Assembly (NCBI RefSeq): GCF_020283565.1
Contig: NC_060065.1
Span: forward strand, 33,530,409 to 33,594,408
Direction of reading: 5' to 3'
Origin: Trifolium pratense
Lineage: Eukaryota > Streptophyta > Magnoliopsida > Fabales > Fabaceae
Length of the DNA: 64,000 nt
Below are positions 46,001 through 57,800 of the stretch, one piece after another (the first letter of the stretch is position 1; each line of letters opens with the position of its first letter). Below the pieces are notes generated by a model, which saw only the letters and a program-made list of their open reading frames with translations, was not told the origin of the DNA and made no database searches. The translations under genes were made by a program, and so were the position numbers.

Positions 46001-48421
46001 TATTTATCTCCGTCTGAAGCTGTTTGGAGACTATTTAAATTTGACATTCATCAAAAATTTCCAGCTGTTATTAGATTGTCTATTCATTTAGAAAATCAAC
46101 AATGTGTCAAGTTTGATGATAACAGTAAACTTCATAATGTCGTGAGTTACCATGAAATGATCGACACAATGTTTCTTGCTTGGTTTAATGCAAATACTCA
46201 GTATGAGGAAGGCCGTGATCTGACTTATGCAGAATTTCCTTCAAAGTTTGTTTTTCATCCTAGAGATCACCGTTGGGAACCAAGGAAGAAGGGTTTTAGC
46301 ATCGGAAGACTTTCATATGTGCCTGTTGGAGCGGGTGAACTGTATTACTTGAGAGTTTTGTTGACAAAAGTCAGGGGTTGCACAAGTTATGAAAGTATCA
46401 AAACGGTGAACGGAAAATTATGCAAAACATTTCAAGAGGCATGCAGTGAACTGGGCCTTTTAAAAGATGATCAGGAATTCAAAGATGGACTTATCGAAGC
46501 TTACGAAACAGCTATAGGTGGTCAGATGAGAAGGTTGTTTGTTAGATTATTGAACATGAATACAATGAGTAATCCATACGATGTTTGGCTCTCTACTTGG
46601 CATTTATTAGCCGATGGTATACTTTACAGTAAAAGAAGAGAACTAAATCTTCCAGGTATTAATTTGTTTATTATCTGTATTACCCTGTTTATGATATTTT
46701 CTATCAATTTAATTTACGTCTTATAAAATTTATATTTTGTTGTAGAATTGCAATTAAGTGATGAAGAGTTGCAAAATCTCTGTCTCATTGAGATTCAAAA
46801 ATTGTTGCTTTTAAATGGAAGAACATTAAGTGATTACAAGACCATGCCTGTACCAGTAGATGGAGATGTCAATAATTTTGAAAATAGACTCATAGCAGAG
46901 GAACTGAGCTACAATAGAGATGAATTAGGTGTTCTGCATGCAAGTTTAGTTGAGCAATTAACTGAAGAGCAACTTTCTGTCTATCAAAAGATCATGACTT
47001 CTGTTTTGTCTGAAACCGGTGAGTTTTACTTTTTGTACGGATATGGAGGTACCGGGAAGACTTTCTTATGGAGGACACTATCAGCTGCCTTAAGATCTCA
47101 AGGTAAAATTGTGCTTAATGTTGCTTCCAGCGGAATTGCTTCACTGTTGCTTCCTAATGGAAAAACCGCTCATTCAACTTTTTGTATCCCATTAGAAATA
47201 AATGATAAATCTACTTGCAATGTTAAACAAGATTGTCATAGAGCCAATTTGTTGAGAGCAGCAAGTCTAATCATATGGGACGAAGCTCCCATGATGAATC
47301 GATATTGTTTTGAAGCATTTGATCGTACAATGAGGGATTTGATGTCGAAGGTAGATAAGGACTTGAACACTAAGCCATTCGGTGGAAAGGTTGTTGTTTT
47401 AGGTGGAGACTTTAGACAAATCTTGCCTGTAATTAGGAGAGGTACAAGAGGAGATGTTGTGAATAAAACATTGTGCTCATCAAAATTATGGAAGCATTGC
47501 AATGTTTTAGAGTTGACAAAAAATATGAGGCTGAAAGGTGATTCCGCGGACAAGTCACAATCTGAGCTTAAAGAATTTGCTGATTGGATTTTGAAAATTG
47601 GAGATGGACTCATAGATTCAGATGAAAATGGAGAGGCCCAAATTCAAATTCCCGAAGATTTGTGTAATTTAGAAGTCGATGACCCGTTGCTTTCTTTGGT
47701 TAATTTTGTTTATCCAGATGTTGTAACCAATTATGGGCAACCAGCTTATTTTGAAGATCAAGCAATACTTGCTCCGACTTTAGAAGTTGTTGAAGATGTA
47801 AATGATTATGTGTTGTCTCTGATTCCCGGTGAAGAAAAAACCTATTTTAGTTGTGATACACCGTGCAAATCTGATGAAGATTATGAAGTTCAAAGCGATT
47901 GGTTTACATCAGAATTTTTGAATGACATTAAATGTTCCGGGATACCTAATCATCGCTTGACACTAAAAGTTGGTGTTCCTATTATGTTGTTGCGAAATAT
48001 TGATCAAGCTGGCGGACTTTGTAATGGTACTAGACTACAAGTTAGGGATTTGGGGAAGAATATTATAAAAGCAACGTTTATCAATGGAAAACATGCCGGT
48101 GAAACTGTTTTTCTTCCAAGAATGGACTTGATACCTACTGATTCAGGTCTGCCTTTCAAGTTTGGCCGCCGTCAATTTCCTATAAGCTTGTGTTTTGCAA
48201 TGTCAATCAACAAAAGCCAAGGACAGTCTATGTCAAAGGTCGGACTTTATTTACCTCGGCCGGTTTTTACACATGGTCAGCTCTATGTAGCCATTTCTAG
48301 AGTTACAACCAAGAAAGGATTGAAGATGCTTATTTTAGATGAAGATGGAAAGCCTTGCACCACCACTCTAAATGTGGTATTTCCTGAGATTTTTGAATCC
48401 TTGCATAACATAGTTAGTTGA
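42504..48421 (+). CDS. Helitron Rep-helicase, 1654 aa
   Basis: Ten exons join in frame: 42504-42591, 42707-42808, 42889-42993, 43168-43338, 43421-43579, 43674-43745, 43836-44274, 44386-45317, 45435-46655, 46746-48421. Residues 1-232 are a Ser/Asn/Pro-rich leader encoded by six small exons. Next comes a Cys-containing segment (FTCTKCFAEMWYEE at about 240) and the Rep domain with FTGGPRYMFNNCQDAM, the HUH motif GLPHAHMLLW (His 703, His 705) and the two-tyrosine motif YLFKYVNKG (Tyr 839, Tyr 843). The C-terminal PIF1-type helicase has Walker A GYGGTGKT (about 1195), Walker B WDEAPMM (about 1274), GGDFRQILPV, and NKSQGQ...YVAISRV. The protein nicks, unwinds and rejoins DNA in rolling-circle transposition. 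All key residues are present and no break is seen. Confidence 0.92.
43036..43079. repeat. (TA)n microsatellite in a Rep-helicase intron
   Basis: Pure TA run of about 22 units between exons 3 and 4. Confidence 0.9.
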
Positions 48422-48810
48422 TGGAACCAACAAAAGGTAATTACATGATAATTTAATTTTCATATCATACCAATAAATGATTTTTTATATTCATTTATAT
48501 TTATTCTAACATATTTCCATATGTACTTGCAGGTTTATAACATAATTAATGACTTATATTTTGACTCTCTCATGAGGAAGTGTCCATCTCTTATGGTCAA
48601 TGTAATGTCATGTGTCTAATTTATTTATTGCAACTTTTGGGACAAATATCAGGATTTTTATTCTCAACATGTTTTGCACTTAAAGTCTTCATTTGTAAGG
48701 ATTAATATGTGTTTAAGTAGATTAATTGTTTTACTTTGACTTAGCATATGTTTAAGGATGATTGCCTTATTTTGATGCAAACAATTAAGAGCTTAATTTA
48801 CATTGATATC

Positions 48811-48866
<56 letters not shown>

Positions 48867-49864
48867 GTATTTGTTGTACCAATAATTACTTTATATGACA
48901 ACCTTTGCCACTGCTATTTATTTTGGGCCACTAACAAATAATAGGCCCAATCCAAATTGACCCAAATAAGGGAGTCCATACCCAAAATTTCCTTGGCTAT
49001 TTTTGGATTGTGAAGTTGCAGCTAGGGTTGACAGGAGCAACAAGGAGCAATTGGAGCAGTCAGCCATATTGGGAGTTCAACCAGCAGCAGAATTGAGACA
49101 AGGTAAGTGACTTATGTTTTCTATATTTCGAAGCTCTTCTTAAACCCATGATGAACTTCAAATTCTAATCTTTTTATAACACAACTTCTATAATATATAT
49201 CAAAGCTATTTGCATAGAAACATTGCAACATTAATTAAAATATGAAGCTCAATGTTGTGTTATTGCTTGCTGATATACATAATACACTCACTATCATTTT
49301 GCATTTTTTAGTTATTTATTTTATAATGTGAATTCATTAGCAGATTGCGTCAATGAATTGGAAGAGGTATTATGATGCTTAATACTTTTTGGATGTGTTT
49401 TCAGATCTACAAAAACACATAAAAATAAATGAAGCTAGAATTTATGATGTTAAATAGCATCATTATACTATTGTTGTGAAAATAATATTTAGAACAAAGT
49501 AATTGTTTATATATTGCTGTTTTGGATTCATCTTGGTAGACATAGGTTCTGTTTTGGATGTGTTTTCAGATCTACAAAAACACATAAAAATAAATGAAGC
49601 TAGAATTGTGAGTGAACTTTAGCATGGATTATATGATATTGGGATGTTCTTTGCAATCTAAGTACATTAATTTTCGGTTAGAAATAAAAACTTCTTAATA
49701 CAACAATTTCTTTTAGAATGATTATCAGATTTTGTGAGTCAATTGGATTCAACATTGTAGCAGAGCTGCAATAATAGTCACTTCTTAATACAACATTTAT
49801 ATTCACTTTCAATTTCTTTTATGAATATCATATAATAATCATATGTTTCCGATATGTATACCAG
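48422..49864. other. Rep-helicase 3' region and leader of last B3-like gene
   Basis: Holds a (TTA)n run at 48812-48866. A probable non-coding leader exon ends at about 49102 (GAGACAAG|GTAAGTGA). A direct repeat of about 57 bases occurs at 49387-49441 and 49552-49608 (both with GATGTGTTTTCAGATCTAC). No coding gene is seen. Confidence 0.5.
48812..48866. repeat. (TTA)n microsatellite
   Basis: Pure trinucleotide run of about 18 units. Confidence 0.9.
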
Positions 49865-50308
49865 ATGAATTTGATTCAAGATGACGGTATTGAACTCGAA
49901 AGGTATTGGGAAATAAACATCAGTCAACAGCATGTAGATCAAAGAGCATTCTTGGTAAGAATATAGTATTTGTGTTTTAATATTCTTGATATAAGTTATA
50001 ATTGCTTAGCTTTGTAAAATTGTATTTTGATTTTGTATGTTTCCACTATTCAGCATTTTCCTACAATAATAAGTAAGGCTTTCTTAACACCGCAACAACG
50101 ACGCATTAGTATGGTTCTTCAGAACACAAATATTTCCGTTGATTGTGAAATTCGAATGGCCGCAAGAAATCAACATGAGAGGTACATATCTGTAGGTTTT
50201 AATACATTTCTAAATGTTGCTAACATACAACCTGGCTCAAGATGTCGCTTCACTTTAGAGGATCCACCTCAAGTCTTGAATGTTGTTGTCATGGATCAAC
50301 AACAGTAA
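49865..50308 (+). CDS. Short B3-like protein, 114 aa, at the Helitron 3' end
   Basis: Two exons join in frame: 49865-49954 and 50054-50308. The first exon encodes about 30 residues ending RAFL; after a phase-0 intron the module opens HFPTIISKAF and ends GSRCRFTLEDPPQVLNVVV. It matches the C-terminal module of the 38.4-kb gene (LLDNPPTVLTV) in layout. It is the smallest member of the element's B3-like family and lies only 266 bases before the Helitron terminus. An earlier coding exon cannot be excluded, but upstream sequence looks like untranslated leader. Confidence 0.65.
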
Positions 50309-50545
50309 TTGTATTATGTCAAATAAACTTATCATGGCTAATGTGTTGTAGTTGATTATGTTATTAAGTTAAACCTTTGATTTAAACAATGCTATGTATT
50401 GGTTTAATGTTGTTTTTTGGTTTTTAGTTAAAGTTTAAAATATATAAACAATTATATTTATTGATTTTGTTAGGGTATTTAACATAGGTCTAAATATTAT
50501 ATTAAATAAGCTATGTCATTATTCAATCATACCAGCTATAGTCGC

Positions 50546-50574
50546 CCCGTGCATTGCACGGGTACGTATACTAG
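50546..50574 (+). other. Helitron 3' terminal hairpin and CTAG end
   Basis: Stem CCCGTGC, loop ATT, stem GCACGGG, 8-base spacer TACGTATA, then CTAG. The host T follows at 50575. This is the classical Helitron termination signal. Confidence 0.92.
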
Positions 50575-50614
50575 TTAACCTACAATCGAATAGTGACTAT
50601 AGGAAACCCATTTC

Positions 50615-52150
50615 CAAAAAATATAGTTTTGTGACACAAATGCAAATTATACCCCATAGAACGCATGATTCAAGACAAGCTGCAGGAAATGGTCATTAAC
50701 CCATATCTCTATTTTGTTTGAAAAAAGAAGTGAATTTGCTTTGACTTTTCGACAAGAATTCTTGAAAATAATCCTTGAAAACACGAGGAAAGAAACCGAA
50801 AAATCGGGAGAAAAATAAAAGCATTTATTTTAGGCAATAATGCTTGCACCACCAGTTTAATCTGGTTCGGAGGTAAGTTCTGACATCAAATGATTTCAAC
50901 ACCCTCCCGATCGCAGTTGCGGGGATCGACCCGTGATCCTCCCTGCCAAGTTCAGCGTCATTCACCACTTAAATTTTCTTAATATTGGAAATGCTCTTAG
51001 AGTTACTACAAACTTCATTAAATTTGTGCATTTAAATTATGAAACAAAAAATAAATGTTTGTGACACAAATGGAAATTATGCACCTAGAATGCATGATTC
51101 AAGACAAACTGCAGTAAATGGTCATTGACCCATATCTCTATTTTGTTTGGAAAAAAAAGTGAGTTTTCTTTGACCTTTCGACAAGAATTCCTGAAAAATA
51201 ATCCTTGAAAACACGAGGAAAAAGAAATTGAAAATTGGGAGGAAAATTCATTTTTAGGCAAAAAACAAAATCACCTTTTTTGTTTTTCAAAAAAATAAAA
51301 ATCACAATTGTCTTTGGAAATTAGAAAAACCAATGACCATTATATTTTCCATAAAAAAAAAAAAAAAAGGTTTCATATTTTTGCTTTCTTCACCCTTAGC
51401 CTATTAAACTCATTTAAATATTTTCATTGGAGATACTCTTAGGGTTACCATAAATCTTATTTAATCTATTCATTAAATTATGAAACTGATCTTTTGAAAT
51501 GAAACAAAAAGTATAAGTTTTTTGTTTTTTTTTTTTGATAAGCAAAAAAAAAAAAGTATAGTTTTTTGTGATACTAATGGAAATTATGCCCCGTAGAACG
51601 CACGGTTCAAGACAAACTGCAATAAATGGCCATTGCCCCATATATGTATTTTGTTTTTTAAAAAAAAGTGAGTTTTCTTTGACCTTTTGACAATAACTCT
51701 AGAAAATAATCCTTGAAAACATGAGGAAAAAGAAACTGAAAAAACAGGGAGCAAAAAAATCATTTATTTTAAGCAAGAGAAAAAAAACGAGTTGAGATCC
51801 TCTCCATTTTTTATGTTTTCCATTTCTTCCATTACCAAAGTTTTTAAATATTTTGGGGTGTATAAATGACATTTGGACCCACTTGATGTCACATTTTTGC
51901 ATTTATATTCCCAAAACTATATAATAATGGAGGAAATGGAAAGAATTGGAAATGGAGAGGATCCTAACTCAAAAAAAACCACCTTTGTATTTTCCAAAAA
52001 AAAAACAATCACCTATACAGTTGTCTTTGGAAATTAGAAAAATCAACTATATTTATATTTTTCATAAAAACAAAAACAGTAAATAATTTGAACAATTACA
52101 ATTATCTTTGGAAATTGGAAATATTAATCAACTTTGTATTTTTCATTAAG
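50615..52150 (+). repeat. Three promoter repeat units upstream of the WRKY gene
   Basis: Units start near 50620, 51055 and 51560. Each has TGTGA.AC.AATG.AAATTAT, GATTCAAGACAA.CTGCA or close, CATTGACCCATAT..., then TTTGACTTTTCGACAAGAATTC and AATCCTTGAAAACACGAGG. After units 2 and 3, TTGTCTTTGGAAATTAGAAAAA recurs (about 51308, 52020 and, weaker, 52095). A tRNA-like SINE relic (about 50860-50965) sits in the first unit. A reversed diverged copy lies at 2270-2480. Confidence 0.75.
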
Positions 52151-52397
52151 AAGAAAATCATTTTCCTTCCATATAAATCATATGCTCTCTGACTCTCTCG
52201 TTCACCCTTGTGTCTCTGCTTGTCTTCATCAATAGCTTAACATTGTTCCTTTGGTTCACCAAAAAAGTTAAAATTGTTTCTTTGTCTTTAGTTTCACCAT
52301 CTCCCTTGATTCTTTGCACGCTCTAGCCATCTACTTCAATCGGGCAAAAATAGAACCTCTTGACACTCTTTTCATCAACTATACAAAAACACACACA

Positions 52398-52830
52398 ATG
52401 GACAATGTTGATTGGGACCTCTCTTCTATTGTGCGTAGTTGTAAATCTAACACCTTTGCTAATCCTCCCCCATTTTGTGAAACTCCACCTCAAAACCTAA
52501 CCACCACCATCACCACCACCACCAATAGTATTGTATCCCCCGTAAACATCACACCATTAAGCTTTGATGATTCTATTTTTAACCAAGAAAATAGCTCAGT
52601 TGCAAATACACAAACAATGGATAATGATTGGGATCTCACTTATATTGTGCGTAGCTGCAAAGCTACCACCTTTACAAATCCTTCTACCTTTTGTGAAACT
52701 CCACCTCAAAACCTAACCGCAACCATCACCGCCACAACCACTAATAGTCGTGTATCCCCTATAAACACCACACCATCTTGTTTTGTTGATATTACATCTA
52801 GCCAAGAAAATAGTTCAATTTCTTTTACCC
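52398..52830 (+). repeat. Tandem duplication inside WRKY exon 1
   Basis: The unit is 219 bases (73 codons): the first starts at 52398 (MDNVDWDLSS), the second at 52617 (MDNDWDLTY). The pseudogene at 1445-1845 also has two units. Confidence 0.85.
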
Positions 52831-54240
52831 CACTTAAACCAAATGACTCCATAGATCTAAATAAATTGAGGGCTAGTTTCAACTCCACAACCCATATCCC
52901 CACCGCCACCAGTATCCCAATCACCTTTACCAGCACAACCTCAATCCATATCACCCCCAATACCATCACTAACAATAACACTAGTGTTCATGTACCCAAT
53001 GAAAATTCTACCTCTTTTGATTTTTCCACACTCATCAACCAACATCAAATGCAACCAAGTGAGTTTATTGAGAAAGATAGTTTTATATCCATATTCAATC
53101 CCACCACCTCTATCCTCACCCTCGGAACTACTATGACCACATCTGCCATCACTCCTCCCACCACCTTCACTACCCCAACAACCACTATCAACACCCATAC
53201 CATCACTCCTACACATCGCCAACAACCAAAACGTCAATCAAGAAAACGGTAAAGGAATTATTCTTATTATTTAATATAATTTAGTTAAACGCTGATTTTA
53301 TTATGTCGAAATTATTCAAACATGTTTACTTAACTCTTTGTGAAGTAAAATCATCTTACCTTTCTTTTCTTACAGAAAAAATAAAAATCTTGTGACATCG
53401 GTGTGCCATGTGAAGGTGGATAAACTTTCAGAAGATCAGTGGCAATGGAGAAAATATGGACAAAAACCCGTTAAAGGGTCACCACATTCAAGGTTTTCAC
53501 AAATTCAAAACTCTACCTTTCACATATTTTTCTTTTATTTCACCATTAAAAACAATAATATTGTTGCTTAATACACACACCCACACGTAGGATTTTTAAT
53601 CGTGATACATGAATGTTTGTAAGTGATTTTAGTTATTACATTACGATTTTTCAGGAACTACTACAAATGCAGCGGTTCCAAAGATTGTCCAGCTAGAAAA
53701 CAAATTGAAAAAAGCAAAATCGAAGAGAACACTTATGTTGTAACATATCGAGGAAAGCACAATCACCAAAAACCAGAAGTTAAACAAAACTCTAATATTG
53801 GGACCTCTCGGAACAACTCATCAGAGGTTAGATTACCCATTGTCAGACAAGCTGGATCATCCCAAATATTCAAAAACTTGAGTTCTCCTAATGTGGGGAT
53901 GGTGCGGTTTGATCAGTCGGAGAGTAACATTGCTCAAGTTCTCGACGTTCATTCAAAAATTGAACTTAACGAGAGTCAATCACATGTTGTCGGAGAAGCA
54001 GGATCGTCCCAAAATGTTCAAAAAATAGATACACATAACATGATGGTGTTACAACGTGATGAGCTAGAGAGAAGCAATGCTCAGAATTTTCTTGGTGAAT
54101 TAGAAATACCTTATTCTGAAACAAATTTTATTGAAAACAATAATGACGATGATGACATCTTGATACCAAATATGTCAGTTATGTCAAAAGATTTCCTACT
54201 AGACTTCAATCACCTCAATGGTGGTTATGTATTACCTTAG
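52398..54240 (+). CDS. WRKY transcription factor, group II (IIe-like), 517 aa
   Basis: Three exons join in frame: 52398-53248, 53376-53492, 53655-54240. The start is the first in-frame ATG (MDNVDWDL). The WRKY domain holds WRKYGQK (about 308-314) and a C-x5-C-x23-H-x-H zinc site (Cys 328, Cys 334, His 358, His 360). The second intron splits the Arg codon in PHSR-NYYKC, the classic R-type WRKY intron. The GSPH.RNYYKCS..KDCPARKQ wording suggests subgroup IIe. Residues 1-73 are repeated at 74-about 140 (DWDL..IVRSCK, CETPPQNL, SPxN). The rest of exon 1 is Thr/Ser/Pro-rich, and the C-terminus is acidic. It is a nuclear regulator binding W-box DNA; the targets are unknown. Confidence 0.92.
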
Positions 54241-54477
54241 TTAGATCTAACCCCAAGAGATTTCTTGGTTTGAGCCGATTTAGTTTCGAATTGAACCTTA
54301 AATGTTATGTGATTCAATTGTTTTTCTAGTTAGTGCAATATTGCACCAAATAAAGATGATTAAACACTTACTTTACTCATTATTAATAATATTTATTTTA
54401 AGTCGTTGAATTATAATATGATTTATTCATTTTTAAGGTGGAATTTATAGCCACTAGGAGAATATTTATTTTAAGAC
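54241..54477. other. WRKY 3' region up to the retrotransposon
   Basis: AT-rich, with AATAAA-like signals. It ends at the AAGAC target duplication (54473-54477). Confidence 0.5.
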
Positions 54478-54816
54478 TGATAACAACCAGAATTATAGAG
54501 AAAAGGCTTTTGCAAGTAAACTTGCGATTTTCATTAATTTACAAAGGAAAATACAATCTGCAAATGTATCAGAGCAGTTTGCTCTCTCAGAAGATAACTT
54601 CTTCTGGCCAAATAACTTCCTAATAACTTCCAACATAAAATAAAAAATAACAAACATCAAACTTAAATACAATCCACAACCAATAACTAACTTTTTAAAA
54701 TTCAAACTAACACACTAATATTATATTATTTATTTATTTATTTTAATTTTTTGTTTCTCCTTTGATAAACCCTCCAAATGACGGGTTTACCCTTCTCTTT
54801 AGTCTGTGCGCTATCA
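54478..54816 (-). repeat. 3' LTR
   Basis: 339 bp, TGATAACAACC...GCGCTATCA on the plus strand; no difference seen from the other LTR. Confidence 0.93.
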
Positions 54817-57800
54817 TTGCCGCCGCCAAGAGAAACAGCCTTGTCCTCAAGGCTGAAGGAAGGAAATTGACCAATGATGAAGTCTTGATCTTCCCAGGTA
54901 GCTTCCTCAATAGGCTTGTTCTTCCAATGGATAAGAACTTGAGAAATAGATATGCCATGTCGGATCACTGTCCGTTGTTCTAAAGCTGTCTCTGGTTCCC
55001 ATATAGAATCTTCACTAGCCTCCAAACTAGCAGGAAGAGTTGAATGAACTACAGCATCACCAACAACTTTCTTAAGCAAGGACACATGGAAAACAGGATG
55101 GATTCGAGATGTAGGAGGTAACTCCAACCTGTAAGCAACAGCCCCAACACGTTCAATCACCTTAAACGGACCAAAATACCTCGGAGACAGCTTGGGACAA
55201 ATTCTAGCCGCAACAGATTGTTGTACATGAGGTCTCAACTTCAAGAAAACCAAATCACCCACTTCAAAAGAACGTTCTTTACGATGTCTATCTGCCTGTG
55301 TCTTCATTCGGTCACTAGCACGGGATAGATGATGCTTCAGTTGTCGCAAGCATTCATCACGATCAGCCAAGTCACGTTGAACAGCTTCCACTTTAATTTC
55401 GCCCGGTAAATAATTAGTGATAACCGGAGGGGAACGACCATACACCACTTCAAACGGAGTTGTACCTGTAGAAGCATGAAAAGTAGTATTGTACCAATAT
55501 TCCGCCCAAGGAAGCCACATGGCCCAAGTCTTAGGCTGATCAACAATAAAACAACGAAGAAAAGTCTCTAAGCAACGGTTAACTACTTCTGTCTGACCAT
55601 CAGTCTGAGGATGGTATGCAGTGCTGAACTTCAAGAATGTACCTTGCTGTTTAAAGAGTTCCTGCCAGAAATTACTAACAAAGATGGGATCTCTGTCACT
55701 CACAATAGATTCCGGAATTCCATGAAGTCGAACAACTTCTTTGGTGAAAGTTTCAGCCAAAGATCTTGCAGAATAGGGACGCTTAAGAAGGATAAAATGG
55801 GCATATTTTGACAGTCTGTCTACCACTACGAAAATAGCTTCGAACCCTTTGGATTTTGGAAGGCCAGTAATGAAATCCATGGAAATATCTGCCCATACCT
55901 GATTTGGTATTGGAAGTGGCTGGAGCAGACCACCGGGTGTGGAAGTTGCATACTTGTTGCATTGACAGACAGTACAATTTTGCACAAAGGTTTGGATATC
56001 CTTTTTCATACCCTTCCAATACAAATTAGCAGCCAAACGACGATAAGTGCGATAAAACCCGGAATGCCCACCATGAGGAGTACTGTGAAATTCCTTGAGA
56101 ATGGTAGGAATGAAAATAGATGAAGCAGACATAACTAATCTGTCTTGATACAAAAGAACCTCATTTTGAAGTATAAACCCAGATTTTGTTATTTCCCCCT
56201 TTTTTAAGGCTGAAATGATTCCCTGTAATGTTGGATCCTGCTGCACTTCTGCATGTACAGTCTTAAAATCTAGCCATTCGGGGCGGAAAATCATAGAATT
56301 AAGTGCTAACTTGTCATCTGAATCCGTAAGGACAACCATGGAATTGTTCGGGGAAACATCAAACTGACGCGACAATGCATCTGCACCCTTGTTCTCAAGA
56401 CCAGGTTTATAGACTACATCAAATTGATATCCCAAAAGCTTAGCCACCCAATTTTGTTGATCCATTGTGGTTACACGTTGCTGCATTAATTGCTTCAAAC
56501 TCTTTTGATCGGTGCACACCGTGAATTTGTTTCCTATTAGATATGGACGCCAATGTTGGATTGCAAGAACCACATCCATCAATTCTTTTTCATATGCTGA
56601 TTTGTTCAAATTACGATCACTGAGTCCCTTGCTGAAAAACGCAATAGGCTTCTTATCTTGTATTAAGATCGCACCCAGCCCATTACCAGATGCATCACTC
56701 TCAATGAAAAATTCTTTGGTGAAGTCAGGCAATGCTAATACAGGGGCTGAAGTGACCTTGTGCTTAAGGTCCTCGAAAGCTGCTTGTTCCTTGACTCCCC
56801 ACTTAAAACCTTCTTTCTTAGTCAAATCGGTCAACGGTCTTGCAATCTTACCATAGTCACGAATGAACTTTCTGTAATACCCAGTCAAACCCAAAAATCC
56901 GCGGACACCCTTGACATTCTTTGGCACAGGCCATTCTAACACACTGCTGATTTTAGATGGATCCATTGAGATCCCTTCATGAGAGATCACGTGACCCAAA
57001 TACTCAACCGACAATTTGCCAAATGAACATTTCTTTTTATTAGCCACCAACTGTTGTTCAGCCAACACACTTAAAACTGAATTCAAATGTAGAATATGAT
57101 CTTGCCAAGTCATACTATACACCAAAATGTCGTCAAAAAATACTAAAACATACCTCCGCAACATTGGTTTGAAGACTTTATTCATTAATGCTTGAAAGGT
57201 GGATGGAGCATTCGTTAAGCCAAAAGGCATCACCAAAAATTCATAATGTCCCTCGTGAGTACGAAAAGCTGTTTTATGAATATCTTCTTCTCGCATTCGT
57301 ACTTGATGGTAACCAGACTTTAGATCAATTTTGGAAAAATATTGCGCACCATGTAACTCATCCAATAACTCATCAATGACTGGAATAGGGAATTTATCTG
57401 GAATAGTTACCTTATTCAAAGCACGGTAATCTACACACATCCGCCAAGAGTCATCCTTCTTCTTGACAAGAATAACCGGACTTGAAAACGCACTCTGGCT
57501 AGGTCTGATCACACCGGACAGCAACATTTCTTTCACTTGTTTTTCGATTTCTGTTTTGTGGTGATGAGGGTAACGATATGGTCGAACATTAACTGGTCCC
57601 TGACCGTTCAGCAAGTGTATAGCATGCTCTTGCTGTCGACCAGGAGGCAATCCCTGTGGTTCTTTGAAAATATTATCAAAATTGTCCAGTACTGACTTCA
57701 TTTCAGACTGTTGATTTGGTGTCACCATACCCTGTTGAACATCACAATGCAACTGATCAAAGTGATTTTCATCAACATAGTTCTGTAATGGAGTGCACTC

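Larger units (their letters stand above)
28457..50574 (+). mobile_element. Giant Helitron carrying RPA1-like, four B3-like genes and Rep-helicase
   Basis: The 3' end is diagnostic: hairpin arms CCCGTGC (50546-50552) and GCACGGG (50556-50562), a short spacer, and terminal CTAG (50571-50574) followed by host T. The proposed 5' end is TCAAATAACTAATATA at 28457, preceded by host A, giving the required A|TC...CTAG|T insertion between A and T without duplication. Inside, all on the plus strand, are an RPA1-like gene, four B3-like genes and a complete Rep-helicase gene. Length is about 22.1 kb, long for a plant Helitron. An equally good TC motif at 33144 allows a shorter 17.4-kb alternative that would leave out the RPA1-like gene. 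Every gene reads through when spliced, so the element may be autonomous. Confidence 0.75.

Noticed and set aside
47236..47613. 125-codon minus-strand frame
   Set aside because: Shadow of the Rep-helicase exon, whose helicase motifs are clear on the plus strand.
46746..48421. Host PIF1 telomere/mitochondrial helicase
   Set aside because: It is spliced in frame to a Rep domain with HUH and two Tyr motifs and lies inside Helitron ends, so it is the transposon helicase.
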